Positions 4,467 through 12,119 of a DNA stretch of 21,177 nt are shown one piece after another; position 1 is the stretch's first letter, and every line of letters starts with the position of its first letter. Origin of the DNA: a virus. A program made the position numbers and the translations under genes. Under the pieces are notes generated by a model. That model searched no databases. It saw nothing but the letters and a program-made list of their open reading frames with translations, and was not told where the DNA came from. The stretch covers positions 1 through 21,177 of the IMG/VR virus record IMGVR_UViG_3300033145_000093. The stretch is one strand, 5' to 3'.

Positions 4467-5780
4467 ATGGCTGACACATTCGAGACTTTACAGAACAACA
4501 TTAAGAGCGCGGCGGTGGTGACGGCACAGAAGGCGGTAGACTACCTTGAAAATGATATGTTGCTGCACATGGAAGAGCTTTTAGAGTGTCAGCTAACGAA
4601 GTGGCGCAAACGCGGCTTTGTTCCTCTGTACGAAAACCCCACTAAAATTCTCATTGAACGATCCGCTAAAACATACAAAGAGTCTCCTAAACGTGCGGTT
4701 ACTTTAAACGGCGATGTTAGCGAAACGCAGACAGTTGCATATAATGACCTTCTGCGCGAGACTAATCTTAACTTCATCTCTCAAGACTTGGACGCAAGAG
4801 CCAGGCTGTTTAGAGCTTCGCTGTTGTTGCCTCAGTTTGACACAGAGAGCCAAAAGCTAACACTGACAGTTTTGTCACGCAACAATAGCGACGTTATCAT
4901 AAACCGCATGACAGGTGAGATTGACGGGTTAGCTTATACCGCTGGCATCGTCGGAATGAGTGGCAACCAGATTTACCATATCTGGACACCCTCAACGATT
5001 TATGATTTAGAGGGAGACAGTGTTTCGAAGACAGATAACCCATACGGTATTGTCCCTGCGGCTATCCTAAACGACACTCGCCCTCCATTGGGCGAGTTGT
5101 GGAAGTACAAGTCATGGGAGCAGCTGATTCAACTGTCAGACGGTGTGAACCTGTTCAACACGGAAGCATTATTTAACGCGCGATACGCGATGGTTGGCGC
5201 ACCAGTAACAAACATGACGATCCCTGAAGGGTTTGTAAGGGGTATTGACGCAGCAATCGCACTTGATAGCAACAACAGCGCAGAGACACCGTTCTTTGAA
5301 TTTGCATCTCCTACCGCAAACGTCACTGAGTTCATGGCATGGTTCAAGCCCTTCCGCGAAGCCATTGCCGACGAATGGGGCGTAAACCTAAACATTGCCG
5401 GGCGTGGTACAGCAGACAGTGGATTTAAGCTAATTGTTGAGGAGTTTGAAAATATTGAACTGCGCCAGACACGAATTGTTGCAGCTAAACAATTCGAAGA
5501 GGATCTATATCAGGTATTCGCTGCAATGTCTCCTGTCCACGATTGGGGGCTTGATTCAGAAGGTAGGGGTGTTGCTGATTTCGCTGAGCCTGTACTGCCA
5601 GTCAATAAAAACGAAGAGTGGACTATCGCCAAAGAGCAATTAGGTCTTGGCATTATTTCCTTTGAAGAATATCACCTTATACGAAACCCTGACTTGACAG
5701 AAGCACAGTTAGCAGACAAACGCAGAGTATACGATCAATTCAGAGGGCTAGCGGCTACCGTCCCATCGTTTGAGGCGTAG
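4467..5780 (+). CDS. Portal protein
   Basis: This 437-residue protein follows the terminase block and precedes a MuF-like gene, the standard place of the portal. The portal is a ring of twelve at one capsid vertex through which DNA enters and to which the tail joins. Residues about 1-110 are helical and charged. The middle (about 115-200) is beta-rich with repeated short strands, and residues about 290-400 contain long helices (FKPFREAIADEWGVNL, IELRQTRIVAAKQFEEDLYQ), consistent with the portal stem and crown. Length agrees with shorter siphovirus portals. A TAGGA ribosome site lies 7 bases before the ATG. Identification rests on position, size and fold pattern more than a diagnostic motif. 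Confidence 0.75.
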   Translation: MADTFETLQNNIKSAAVVTAQKAVDYLENDMLLHMEELLECQLTKWRKRGFVPLYENPTKILIERSAKTYKESPKRAVTLNGDVSETQTVAYNDLLRETNLNFISQDLDARARLFRASLLLPQFDTESQKLTLTVLSRNNSDVIINRMTGEIDGLAYTAGIVGMSGNQIYHIWTPSTIYDLEGDSVSKTDNPYGIVPAAILNDTRPPLGELWKYKSWEQLIQLSDGVNLFNTEALFNARYAMVGAPVTNMTIPEGFVRGIDAAIALDSNNSAETPFFEFASPTANVTEFMAWFKPFREAIADEWGVNLNIAGRGTADSGFKLIVEEFENIELRQTRIVAAKQFEEDLYQVFAAMSPVHDWGLDSEGRGVADFAEPVLPVNKNEEWTIAKEQLGLGIISFEEYHLIRNPDLTEAQLADKRRVYDQFRGLAATVPSFEA

Positions 5781-5782
5781 CC

Positions 5783-6550
5783 ATGCCACTTATAAAGGCT
5801 GACCAACAAATAGACGATTACGCCCTTGCATTAGACAAGGTGATGAAACGTTTAGAAAAGAATCTGCTGAATGTGATAGGTGGTGCAACAAGCGCAACAG
5901 AGTTATTTGATGCAACCGTTCTTTTAAATTCGCAACCTGCAATGATTGAAGCGTTACGCGAGTCTGGATACTTCGCATTAGCCGAAGAACACGTGTCCAC
6001 ATTCGCACATATACCGCCTGAGACTGTCGAAGCATTCAATCGGCGTGGACTACCTGCACCAGAGTTCACAACGATAGACCGGCAAGACTTTCGCGCATTA
6101 GCTCAGATGGATCTCGACCAGTTCAACAACATCGGCGTTTCGGCAATGAATGAGTTACGGCTTGGATTAGTTCAGAACGCTGTGAGCGCTACACCGCTTA
6201 GTACGATGGTAGAGGCCGTGAGAGCTGCAACGGTTGGAGTCGATGGCAAGGGTAGCCCGTTAAGCAATCACGCCTTTACACACGCTAATACGTCGATACT
6301 AAATTTTCAAGGTGAGGTGCTGAAGGATGCTGGCGAGTCAATTGGATTTGACGGTGATGATGATTTATGGGAAGCAGTCGGCCCATCAGACGGAAAAACA
6401 AGGGATGTTTGCGTGGCAGCACTGAGTAACCCTGTCAGAACACGCGCACAATGGGTCGAGGCTGATTATTGGGGCGGCACTCCTGGAGGTTTCAACTGTC
6501 GCCACCAATTATTCCCGTTCTTTGAAGAAGAGGTGCAGTTACTTGGATGA
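5783..6550 (+). CDS. MuF-like minor head protein
   Basis: The 255-residue protein has a C-terminal segment typical of Mu gpF-like head morphogenesis proteins. DLWEAVGPSDGKTRDVC (about residues 194-210) is followed by WGGTPGGFNCRHQLFPF (about 231-247), the usual pattern of a conserved Trp, a D-x-RTR-like turn and a CRH/CRC motif. The first 180 residues are mainly helical. Such proteins bind the portal or are packaged in small numbers in the head. It starts 2 bases after the portal stop and ends overlapping the next gene (ATGA at 6547-6550). No toxin-like C-terminal extension is present. Confidence 0.8.
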   Translation: MPLIKADQQIDDYALALDKVMKRLEKNLLNVIGGATSATELFDATVLLNSQPAMIEALRESGYFALAEEHVSTFAHIPPETVEAFNRRGLPAPEFTTIDRQDFRALAQMDLDQFNNIGVSAMNELRLGLVQNAVSATPLSTMVEAVRAATVGVDGKGSPLSNHAFTHANTSILNFQGEVLKDAGESIGFDGDDDLWEAVGPSDGKTRDVCVAALSNPVRTRAQWVEADYWGGTPGGFNCRHQLFPFFEEEVQLLG

Positions 6551-6969
6551 TAAAGCCAACCATAAAAGTGCATGTGCCAAGGATAGTTATTAAGACTCCA
6601 GAGGATAGACGATTCTGGAAGGCGGTAGGGCTTGAGTTAACGAAAGACATCAGGAAGCGCACACAGGCAGGCAAAGATGCTGACAACAGATCATTTAAGC
6701 CATACGCCAAGGCAACACTGGCGAGCCGTGTAAAGCGCGGCAGAACAGCAAAAGTTAACCTGACTGATTCGGGCAAGATGCTCGGAGCAATGCCAAGAGG
6801 TGTCAGAGCTTCACGGCACGGCGTTAAATTACAGTTGACCGGCAGAGAAGGCTTTAAGGGTTACAACATTAAGTTCAACCAAAAACGTAACTTCTTTGCA
6901 TTCAACGAAAAGAATGTTAAGCGAGTAATTAAGAAAATTAAAGCGTGGATGAAACGGAAAAACAAATAG
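6547..6969 (+). CDS. Mu gpG-like virion morphogenesis protein
   Basis: This 140-residue, very basic protein (many Lys/Arg) directly follows the MuF-like gene with an ATGA overlap. The pattern of an N-terminal helix, GKDADNRSFKPYAKATLASR (about residues 42-61), then LTDSGKMLGAM and a Lys-rich C-terminus resembles the phage virion morphogenesis family (Mu gpG, tail completion/neck proteins). There the -G--F-PY- and L--TG-L motifs are typical. It probably acts at head-tail joining. Assignment is by motif pattern and gene order. Confidence 0.65.
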   Translation: MIKPTIKVHVPRIVIKTPEDRRFWKAVGLELTKDIRKRTQAGKDADNRSFKPYAKATLASRVKRGRTAKVNLTDSGKMLGAMPRGVRASRHGVKLQLTGREGFKGYNIKFNQKRNFFAFNEKNVKRVIKKIKAWMKRKNK

Positions 6970-7133
6970 AACACTTTGTAACAGTTCATGCAACAGAGAT
7001 ACGCAGACATGAGCTAATCACTTTACGCCGGTGGAAGTCGGCACAATTTAAACACTCAGGATTGAGTGAGAAAGGGCAGTCGGATGACTCCCGAAGAAAT
7101 TGCAGCAATACAGAAGAAGAACGAAGAACTTGA
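6945..7133 (+). CDS. Doubtful small overlapping frame between gpG-like and scaffold genes
   Basis: A 62-codon frame from GTG 6945 fills the otherwise empty 114 bases between two genes and overlaps both. The middle (IEHFVTVHATEIRRHELITL) looks protein-like. There is no ribosome site before the GTG and no other start in frame, so it would depend on coupling with the upstream gene or on frameshifting. The last third reads like an out-of-frame shadow of the scaffold gene. The gap may instead be a simple spacer. Confidence 0.25.
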   Translation: MDETEKQIEHFVTVHATEIRRHELITLRRWKSAQFKHSGLSEKGQSDDSRRNCSNTEEERRT

Positions 7134-7659
7134 AGCAACGATTAAAGCCAATGCAGCGGAAGCAGCAAAAGGCGGGGATGACGAAGCGCGGAAGCGCTTA
7201 GCTTATCTCGAAGACGAACACAAAACCTTGATTGCAGCACGAGACAAGGCAAAAGACGAAAAGCGTCTGGCCGATGACGCTAAACTTGCAGAGCAGGGAG
7301 AGTTTAAACTTCTTGCGGAGCAAAAGCAGAAAGAGCTTGACGCATTCGCAAAGCAGATCGAAGAAAGTAACACGATTCTGACAGGGTACAAGGTACGCGA
7401 CGAAGCCAAACTTCAAACACTGATCGAGCTTATTCCCGAAAACCTACGGGAAACGGTCGCGGGTAATTCCGGTACGCTGGCAGAGAAGATTGACCTTGCT
7501 GAGAAATTGGCAACAGTTAAACCGACCGCTCCAGGCGCAAGGCCAGGAGGCGATACGCACACCGCAACACTGCAAGAAGAATATAACCAAGCGCGGAAGG
7601 ATGGCAATGTTGCACTCCAAGTCGCGTTGAAAAGACAACTATTCGAGAAAAAGGAATAA
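7084..7659 (+). CDS. Capsid scaffolding protein
   Basis: ATG 7084 is favoured over an upstream GTG because AAAGGG lies about 7 bases before it. The 191-residue product is almost entirely charged and helical, rich in Glu, Lys, Ala and Gln. A long coiled coil spans about residues 5-110, followed by a small conserved-looking segment (LIELIPENLRETV) and a C-terminal helix ending in basic residues. This is the normal make-up of a scaffold, which holds capsid subunits during prohead assembly and then leaves. It sits 3 bases before the major capsid gene, as expected. No protease motif is visible, so removal by cleavage is not indicated. Confidence 0.8.
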   Translation: MTPEEIAAIQKKNEELEATIKANAAEAAKGGDDEARKRLAYLEDEHKTLIAARDKAKDEKRLADDAKLAEQGEFKLLAEQKQKELDAFAKQIEESNTILTGYKVRDEAKLQTLIELIPENLRETVAGNSGTLAEKIDLAEKLATVKPTAPGARPGGDTHTATLQEEYNQARKDGNVALQVALKRQLFEKKE

Positions 7660-7662
7660 ATC

Positions 7663-8616
7663 ATGGCAAACGCAGCAGCAGCAGCAACCGTATGGAACTG
7701 TCCTAACTATCTAGGCGAAGTGTTCCAAATTGGTGTACAGGGCAACTCTACTCCTTTCCTTTCGATGATGGGTGGACTTGCAGGTGGACAAGTCCTGCAA
7801 ACCAGCTCTTTCCAGTTTCCCACTGCACAACCGTGGAGCCTTGAAGCAGCAGCACAACCGGCCATCACTGAAACCGCATCACTGACCGCACCGACTCCGA
7901 CTACTTACGTACGCGGCCAGGACACCAACACTGTTCAAATTTTCCAAGAGCAGGTTAGTGTGTCCTATGCCAAGCAATCAGTTGTTGGCGAAATTTCAGG
8001 TCTGTCTATCGAAGGTCAAAACGTTGTCCGTAACGAAAAAGACTTTCAGATCATGGCGAACCTGCTTCAGATTGCCAAGGATGCAAATTATAGCTTCCTG
8101 AACGGTACGTATCAGGCAGCAACCGACGCAGGAACCGCAGCCAAGACCCGTGGTATCTTGACGGCAACCACAACCAACGCCGTAACCGCCGGAACCGCTG
8201 ATATCTCCAAAGCGTTGATGGATGAGCTGTTTGTCACTATGGCTGGCGGTGGGTCTCAATTCGTACAGCCGGTTATCTTCGCAAGCGCACTCGACGTACA
8301 GCGACTTAGTGTGCTTTATGGATTCGCACCGCAAGATCGTAGCGTCGGCGGCGTAAACGTCGAAACTATCATTGCACCGCTTGTCGGTCGTGTCTCGGTT
8401 GTTTGGGATGCCAACGTTCCCGCCGGTTCACTGCTCTGCGCAGATATGAGCGTATGCAAGCCGGTCGTTCTAGCCGTACCTGAAAAGGGTGTTCTGTTCT
8501 ACGAAGAACTGAGCAAGACCGGCGCTTCCGAAAAAGGCCAGATTTACGGGCAGATGGGTATCGATTACGGTCCTGAAGAGTTCCACGGCAAGATTACCGG
8601 ACTTTCGACTTCCTGA
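7663..8616 (+). CDS. Major capsid protein, HK97 fold (SU10/DUF5309-like)
   Basis: The 317-residue product lies just after the scaffold with an AAGGA ribosome site. Its middle region VRGQDTNTVQIFQEQVSVSY, then SVVGEISGLSIEGQNVVRNE and a long helix with QIAKDANYSFLNGT (about residues 75-150), resembles the DUF5309/SU10-type capsid proteins. These have the HK97 fold with an N-arm, E-loop, spine helix and P domain. The C-terminal part is beta-rich. Codon use is tidy, as for a highly expressed gene. It forms the icosahedral shell. Family naming is from memory of the pattern; the capsid role is strong from order, length and composition. Confidence 0.88.
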   Translation: MANAAAAATVWNCPNYLGEVFQIGVQGNSTPFLSMMGGLAGGQVLQTSSFQFPTAQPWSLEAAAQPAITETASLTAPTPTTYVRGQDTNTVQIFQEQVSVSYAKQSVVGEISGLSIEGQNVVRNEKDFQIMANLLQIAKDANYSFLNGTYQAATDAGTAAKTRGILTATTTNAVTAGTADISKALMDELFVTMAGGGSQFVQPVIFASALDVQRLSVLYGFAPQDRSVGGVNVETIIAPLVGRVSVVWDANVPAGSLLCADMSVCKPVVLAVPEKGVLFYEELSKTGASEKGQIYGQMGIDYGPEEFHGKITGLSTS

Positions 8617-8623
8617 TAACTAA

Positions 8624-8648
8624 CGCGGAGGGTGTAACAACCCTCCGC
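8624..8648 (+). other. Intergenic hairpin with GTAACA loop, no T-run
   Basis: The perfect 9-bp GC-rich stem GCGGAGGGT (8625-8633) / ACCCTCCGC (8640-8648) closes a GTAACA loop. No T-run follows, so it is not an ordinary terminator. It lies 8 bases after the capsid stop and ahead of the next ribosome site. It may protect the capsid message, act as an RNase site, or adjust downstream expression. It matches the hairpin at 9098-9123 in form. Confidence 0.65.
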
Positions 8649-8667
8649 AATAACAAGAGGTGACACA

Positions 8668-9087
8668 ATGGCTTTTAAGAATGAACAACGCGCTCCACGT
8701 TATCTTCGGGATGCAGTTGGGGTACGCGACAAAGCAGCTTCTGGTGACATCCTTTGGGTGTTGACACCAGAAACCGTTACTCCTGTCCCTACAACTTCGG
8801 CATGGACTCGTGATGTGCTGGTTGAGTTGAAGACGGCAGCAGGTGAAATCCACGACTGGTTTAACGCTGCGATTACAACCGGCGTCTCAATCGCTGACGA
8901 TGGCGGCGGCACTGCTTCGATTACCTCTACAACTTTGACCATTGTAAACGGTAAAGCTGTTATTACTATCTCTGGAACAGCGGCAACGTGGGCTAACGGC
9001 GAGACTGATACACTTACTGTCGCAGAGGCAACCGTGCTCGGCTATACAGTGGCCGCAAAGACCAGTGTAGAGACATTCACAACTTAA
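8668..9087 (+). CDS. Putative capsid decoration/stabilisation protein
   Basis: This 139-residue protein follows the major capsid gene, the usual place for a decoration protein. It is beta-rich throughout, with Thr/Ala/Gly-rich strands (about residues 40-139) ending TVAEATVLGYTVAAKTSVETF. This suggests an Ig-like or jelly-roll sandwich on the capsid surface. The N-terminal 30 residues are more polar and basic. The gene stands alone between two similar hairpins, so its message could be handled separately from its neighbours. A GAGGTG ribosome site precedes the ATG. Function is inferred from position and composition. Confidence 0.6.
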   Translation: MAFKNEQRAPRYLRDAVGVRDKAASGDILWVLTPETVTPVPTTSAWTRDVLVELKTAAGEIHDWFNAAITTGVSIADDGGGTASITSTTLTIVNGKAVITISGTAATWANGETDTLTVAEATVLGYTVAAKTSVETFTT

Positions 9088-9097
9088 ACGACCAATG

Positions 9098-9123
9098 GCG
9101 GGGTTGGCTAACACCGACCCCGC
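9098..9123 (+). other. Intergenic hairpin with CTAACA loop, no T-run
   Basis: The 10-bp stem GCGGGGTTGG (9098-9107) / CCGACCCCGC (9114-9123) has one T-G pair and closes a CTAACA loop. No T-run follows; the next ribosome site (CAGGAG) begins 2 bases later. Stem bases differ from the 8625-8648 hairpin while pairing and loop type are kept. Confidence 0.65.
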
Positions 9124-9135
9124 ACAGGAGTTGAC

Positions 9136-9390
9136 ATGGTTAAATTTTACAAAGACAACTTTAACGCTCGGTTTACATGGGGTTGGGTAGACGGTGAATT
9201 CACTACCGACGACTCTGCGTTGATTGAGAACTATAAAGGTTTAGGTCTTCGCTGTGAAGATATCGAAGAAGTGAAAGAGGAAGTAATTAAACCGAAACGG
9301 CGCGGACGCAAACCAAAGAAGATACAGGATTTTGTAGAAAACGAAGTAATCCCTGCATTAAATGACGCGCAAGATCGCGGAGTTAAGTAA
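9136..9390 (+). CDS. Small protein with basic RGRKP (AT-hook-like) motif
   Basis: The 84-residue product starts after an AGGAG site. Its N-terminal half (VKFYKDNFNARFTWGWVDGE) looks like a small beta fold. The centre is basic (KPKRRGRKPKK, about residues 53-63) and contains RGRKP, similar to an AT-hook core, between acidic helices. Short proteins of this kind are often found after phage capsid genes, but their role is not established to my knowledge. It might contact packaged DNA. It shares a base with the next gene (TAATG). Confidence 0.55.
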   Translation: MVKFYKDNFNARFTWGWVDGEFTTDDSALIENYKGLGLRCEDIEEVKEEVIKPKRRGRKPKKIQDFVENEVIPALNDAQDRGVK

Positions 9391-9854
9391 TGGCTGAATC
9401 ACCGACAAGAGAACAGGTCTTAATAGAACGGCCTGATATTGCCAAGTACATTGAGGGCAACGAGGCAAACCTTGACCTTGACGATTACATTGCAAAGGCG
9501 CTAGCACAGGTCAAGCGTGATGTAGAGGACGTAAAGGGGATCAAGTGGGCGCGTATTTACAACAGCGCAGACGATGCACCGACTTATCCAGACTACTTTC
9601 TGGACGCAGACGATGAAGCGCACAACAAAGACCGAGTGCATAATCTCATCATTCTCCTGACGGTGGCGTATTCGTTCAAAGACTATGCCATCAGCATGAC
9701 AGATGAAGCCGTATGGAATAGCATGTATTTAGGTTATAAGTCAGACTATGACCGCGCACTGGATGAGGTTAAACTGTCTGTTGATTGGAACGACTCAGGC
9801 GCTATCACCGAAGACGAAGAAAAACAAACCACGCAGAACTTCATGGTTAGATAA
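9390..9854 (+). CDS. Putative head-tail connector (adaptor) protein
   Basis: This 154-residue, acidic, mostly helical protein sits between capsid and tail genes. The helices LDDYIAKALAQVKRDVEDV (about residues 30-48) and RVHNLIILLTVAYSFKDYAI (about 81-100), and the C-terminal YKSDYDRALDEVKLSVDW (about 116-134), fit the helical-bundle gp6/gp15-type adaptors. Those form a ring under the portal. Start and stop both overlap neighbours by one base. Assignment is from position and helix pattern. Confidence 0.6.
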   Translation: MAESPTREQVLIERPDIAKYIEGNEANLDLDDYIAKALAQVKRDVEDVKGIKWARIYNSADDAPTYPDYFLDADDEAHNKDRVHNLIILLTVAYSFKDYAISMTDEAVWNSMYLGYKSDYDRALDEVKLSVDWNDSGAITEDEEKQTTQNFMVR

Positions 9855-10246
9855 TGAGTAAAGAAACAAACGCATTTGACGACCTTATTTCAACACTTGA
9901 AGCCCTATCATGGCTGTCTGTTTACACTGAGACAGGTAAAGCAGGTGGAAGGTCATACAGTCTCGTCGTGAGTCGTGGAGACAACGTATTCACTCCATTT
10001 ATCGGTGGGCGTAAAATCAACAACGGTTACACATTAACTTTGACAACACCAGGCAAGAACGCCCCTGATGACCTATCCGAAAAGCTAGGGGTTATTGATG
10101 CAACAGTCACCGCAGACAGACGGCGCGGCGGATCTGCACAAACAACTATCTTTTCCGAAGAAGGCTGGACGGTCGGAGAAGACGAAGGGCGGGAAGCCTT
10201 TAGTATATCAACATCAATCGAAATACATATTAACGAGGTGAAATAA
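9854..10246 (+). CDS. Putative head-tail joining or tail terminator protein
   Basis: The 130-residue protein is placed just before the tail tube gene, the usual slot of the tail terminator. That protein caps the tube and joins it to the head. It mixes an N-terminal helix (DDLISTLEALSWLSVY) with several strands and ends SISTSIEIHINEVK, a strand-rich tail like that of small joining proteins. It is coupled to both neighbours by TAATG. No diagnostic motif is visible; it could instead be a neck protein. Confidence 0.5.
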   Translation: MSKETNAFDDLISTLEALSWLSVYTETGKAGGRSYSLVVSRGDNVFTPFIGGRKINNGYTLTLTTPGKNAPDDLSEKLGVIDATVTADRRRGGSAQTTIFSEEGWTVGEDEGREAFSISTSIEIHINEVK

Positions 10247-11340
10247 TGGGTATTCAAGCAATCGCAGTCGTAGAAGAAACAACTAGAGGAACTGATCCAG
10301 GTAGCGGCTACATGTGGTTGCCTGTTATGGGTGGCCTGATGCCTCAGTTTAACGCAACTGACGAATCACGCACTGAGTTCAGGGGAGCAGATAGCGCACT
10401 CGGCAACGCGGAGGATTCCATTGTTCGCCGTGAGTCACAAGTTATCCACGCACTTGAATGTGCTTATTACCCTGGCGTAGAGATTGGCCTATTGCTGAAG
10501 CACGATCTAGGCAAAGCAGGAACGCGAGTAGCAGAAGACACCTCCGCATTTAAAGGGGTTCTTTACCCACTATCGCAGCCATACGGAACCGGCAACGAGC
10601 TTGCAGATAAAGCAATCGGCATCTGGGTGTTGTTCGACAAGGAAGGCACGACATACAAACAGTATTACGGTGGTGTTCGCCCGTTTGATTTCACGATGAC
10701 CGCAGAAGGTACAGACGATATCAAACTGACGTTCAACGTTAAAGCCCCTGGCGAGTATGTCGGAGACGAAGCAGTAAACGACCTTACTCCTGACTACAGC
10801 GGGTTGGTTGACCCGTTCACCTCTGCCGACCTGTCTTGTTACATCGGCGCAGGCGTTAGCGTAACCGGAACAGCACCGGACTATACCGACATTTCACCTG
10901 GCTCAATGGTTCAATTCTGCCCTGACTCTATCACGGCGACCATCACAAGCGGCCTCGACGATAAAGTACAGATGTGTGGCATTGAAGGGCCAGGTAAAAC
11001 ATTCAGATCTGCTCAATTCGGCGCAGAGGTTAGTTTCCCAATTGACTTTAGCGACCCGTCAAGCGGTTACAGCTCTCACGACGAATGGGTAAAGAAGTTC
11101 ACCGGCCCGAACACTAACGCTGTCCTGCTGGTTTTGGATAACGGAGTAGTCGCAGGAGACACCACAGCAACCTACGAAAGTACATTCTTCTTCCCTGCAC
11201 TGTTATCTAATCCAGACACTCCGGCAATGGCCGCAGACGGAACACAGCCGACTATTAACTTTACTTACTCGTCACTATTTGACGCAACCGCTGAAAGCCC
11301 GATGATTGTTCAGAACATCGACAAAGCATCGGCATATTAA
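10246..11340 (+). CDS. Major tail tube protein
   Basis: The 364-residue protein precedes the chaperone-frameshift genes and the tape measure, the classic position of the tail tube subunit. It is beta-rich with few long helices (IQAIAVVEETTRGTDPGSGY at the start). Several segments such as FDFTMTAEGTDDIKLTFNVK suggest the beta-sandwich repeats of phage tubes. The length is somewhat larger than simple tube proteins, so an extra surface domain may be present near residues 180-330. TAATG coupling links it to the preceding gene. It stacks as rings around the tape measure, forming the DNA channel. Confidence 0.75.
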   Translation: MGIQAIAVVEETTRGTDPGSGYMWLPVMGGLMPQFNATDESRTEFRGADSALGNAEDSIVRRESQVIHALECAYYPGVEIGLLLKHDLGKAGTRVAEDTSAFKGVLYPLSQPYGTGNELADKAIGIWVLFDKEGTTYKQYYGGVRPFDFTMTAEGTDDIKLTFNVKAPGEYVGDEAVNDLTPDYSGLVDPFTSADLSCYIGAGVSVTGTAPDYTDISPGSMVQFCPDSITATITSGLDDKVQMCGIEGPGKTFRSAQFGAEVSFPIDFSDPSSGYSSHDEWVKKFTGPNTNAVLLVLDNGVVAGDTTATYESTFFFPALLSNPDTPAMAADGTQPTINFTYSSLFDATAESPMIVQNIDKASAY

Positions 11341-11349
11341 GGAGCTTAA

Positions 11350-11688
11350 ATGGATCTCAAAGGATACAGCCACGTATACAAGTGTGCACCTAAATTATGG
11401 TTCGACACCAAAGGCAAAACTGTAACTGTTGAGTTGAAACATGCTCCACAGCGAGAGATAGACGTTATCACCACAGAGCAGTTACTCCTTGGCCCTGAAG
11501 CGAGGGTTAAGGCTGGCCATAAGTTTATAGCAAAATTTGTGCAGAAGATAAACGGGTTGAGTGTAGATGGAAAACCAGTAACAACGTATGACGAACTGCG
11601 CGATAACGGGCCTGATGATTTATATGCTTGGATCTACGGGACAGTGATGTCTGAAGAGCTACTTACGAAGGCCGAAATAAAAAACTGA
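11350..11688 (+). CDS. Tail assembly chaperone, unshifted form (lambda gpG-like)
   Basis: This 112-residue protein is encoded between tail tube and tape measure, the position of lambda gpG. Such chaperones coat the tape measure and recruit tube subunits, and are absent from the finished virion. The N-terminal half is beta-like; the C-terminal half is helical. It ends at a TGA directly after the slippery A AAA AAC heptamer, so a fraction of ribosomes would extend it into the downstream frame (to 12119, 256 residues in total). The AAGGAG ribosome site is 6 bases before the ATG. Confidence 0.8.
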   Translation: MDLKGYSHVYKCAPKLWFDTKGKTVTVELKHAPQREIDVITTEQLLLGPEARVKAGHKFIAKFVQKINGLSVDGKPVTTYDELRDNGPDDLYAWIYGTVMSEELLTKAEIKN

Positions 11689-11720
11689 TAGCGGGAGTGC
11701 GTTACGGGTTACGCGCTCCC
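11679..11720 (+). promoter_or_regulatory. Programmed -1 ribosomal frameshift signal
   Basis: The heptamer A AAA AAC (11679-11685) lies in the correct X XXY YYZ phase of the 11350 gene (codons ATA AAA AAC, then TGA). After 7 bases comes a 10-bp stem, GGGAGTGCGT (11693-11702) / ACGCGCTCCC (11711-11720), with one T-G pair and an 8-base loop. Slip site, spacing and stem all match known -1 frameshift cassettes, and the shifted frame is open for 144 more codons. Confidence 0.92.
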
Positions 11721-12119
11721 AAGTTAGACTGTGAAACTTGCACAGAAAGAAAAAAAAATAGGCTTAATTGTAGGAACCAGCATGGATATACAGAAACAAT
11801 GGTTTCCAAGCCTGAATGGATAAAATGGCCGGAAAGTTTAAAGCCTTCTTATAAATGGGGTGAAGGTGAAACAGCCGTTAAATTTTATGAATGCCCACGG
11901 TCGGTAATAACAGACAGAACGTGGAGAATGTTATCACTAGTAAACGAAACGGTGAACGCAGATGGGGAGGTCCTACACTTACCGTTTCCAGGCGCATGGT
12001 TAGAACAGCCACAGTGGTACAGGCAAGCGGTTTCAATAGTTAAACGCGAACGGGCAGACCATAGAAGTAAAGAGTTAGCCAAACAATCAGCCAACAGGAA
12101 ATTAAATGGCAACAGATAA
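11685..12119 (+). CDS. Tail assembly chaperone extension reached by -1 frameshift (gpT-like)
   Basis: This is the downstream part of a G-T fusion. It gives 144 residues after slipping at 11679-11685. The GTG at 11697 is not a believable separate start because it lies inside the frameshift stem and touches its would-be ribosome site. The segment has Cys residues CETCTERKKNRLNC near its start, a possible metal site, then a Trp-rich middle (EWIKWPESLKPSYKWGEGE) and a basic helical end. In lambda-like phages the T part binds tube subunits while G coats the tape measure. It overlaps the tape measure start by 14 bases. Confidence 0.8.
   Translation: MIAGVRYGLRAPKLDCETCTERKKNRLNCRNQHGYTETMVSKPEWIKWPESLKPSYKWGEGETAVKFYECPRSVITDRTWRMLSLVNETVNADGEVLHLPFPGAWLEQPQWYRQAVSIVKRERADHRSKELAKQSANRKLNGNR

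Noticed and set aside
7996-8334. Antisense frame of 112 codons over the capsid gene
   Set aside because: No ribosome site and it lies fully within a well-supported gene.
11697-11699. GTG as an independent start for the gpT-like frame
   Set aside because: It lies in the frameshift stem and adjoins the GGGA that would be its ribosome site; the -1 slip explains the frame better.
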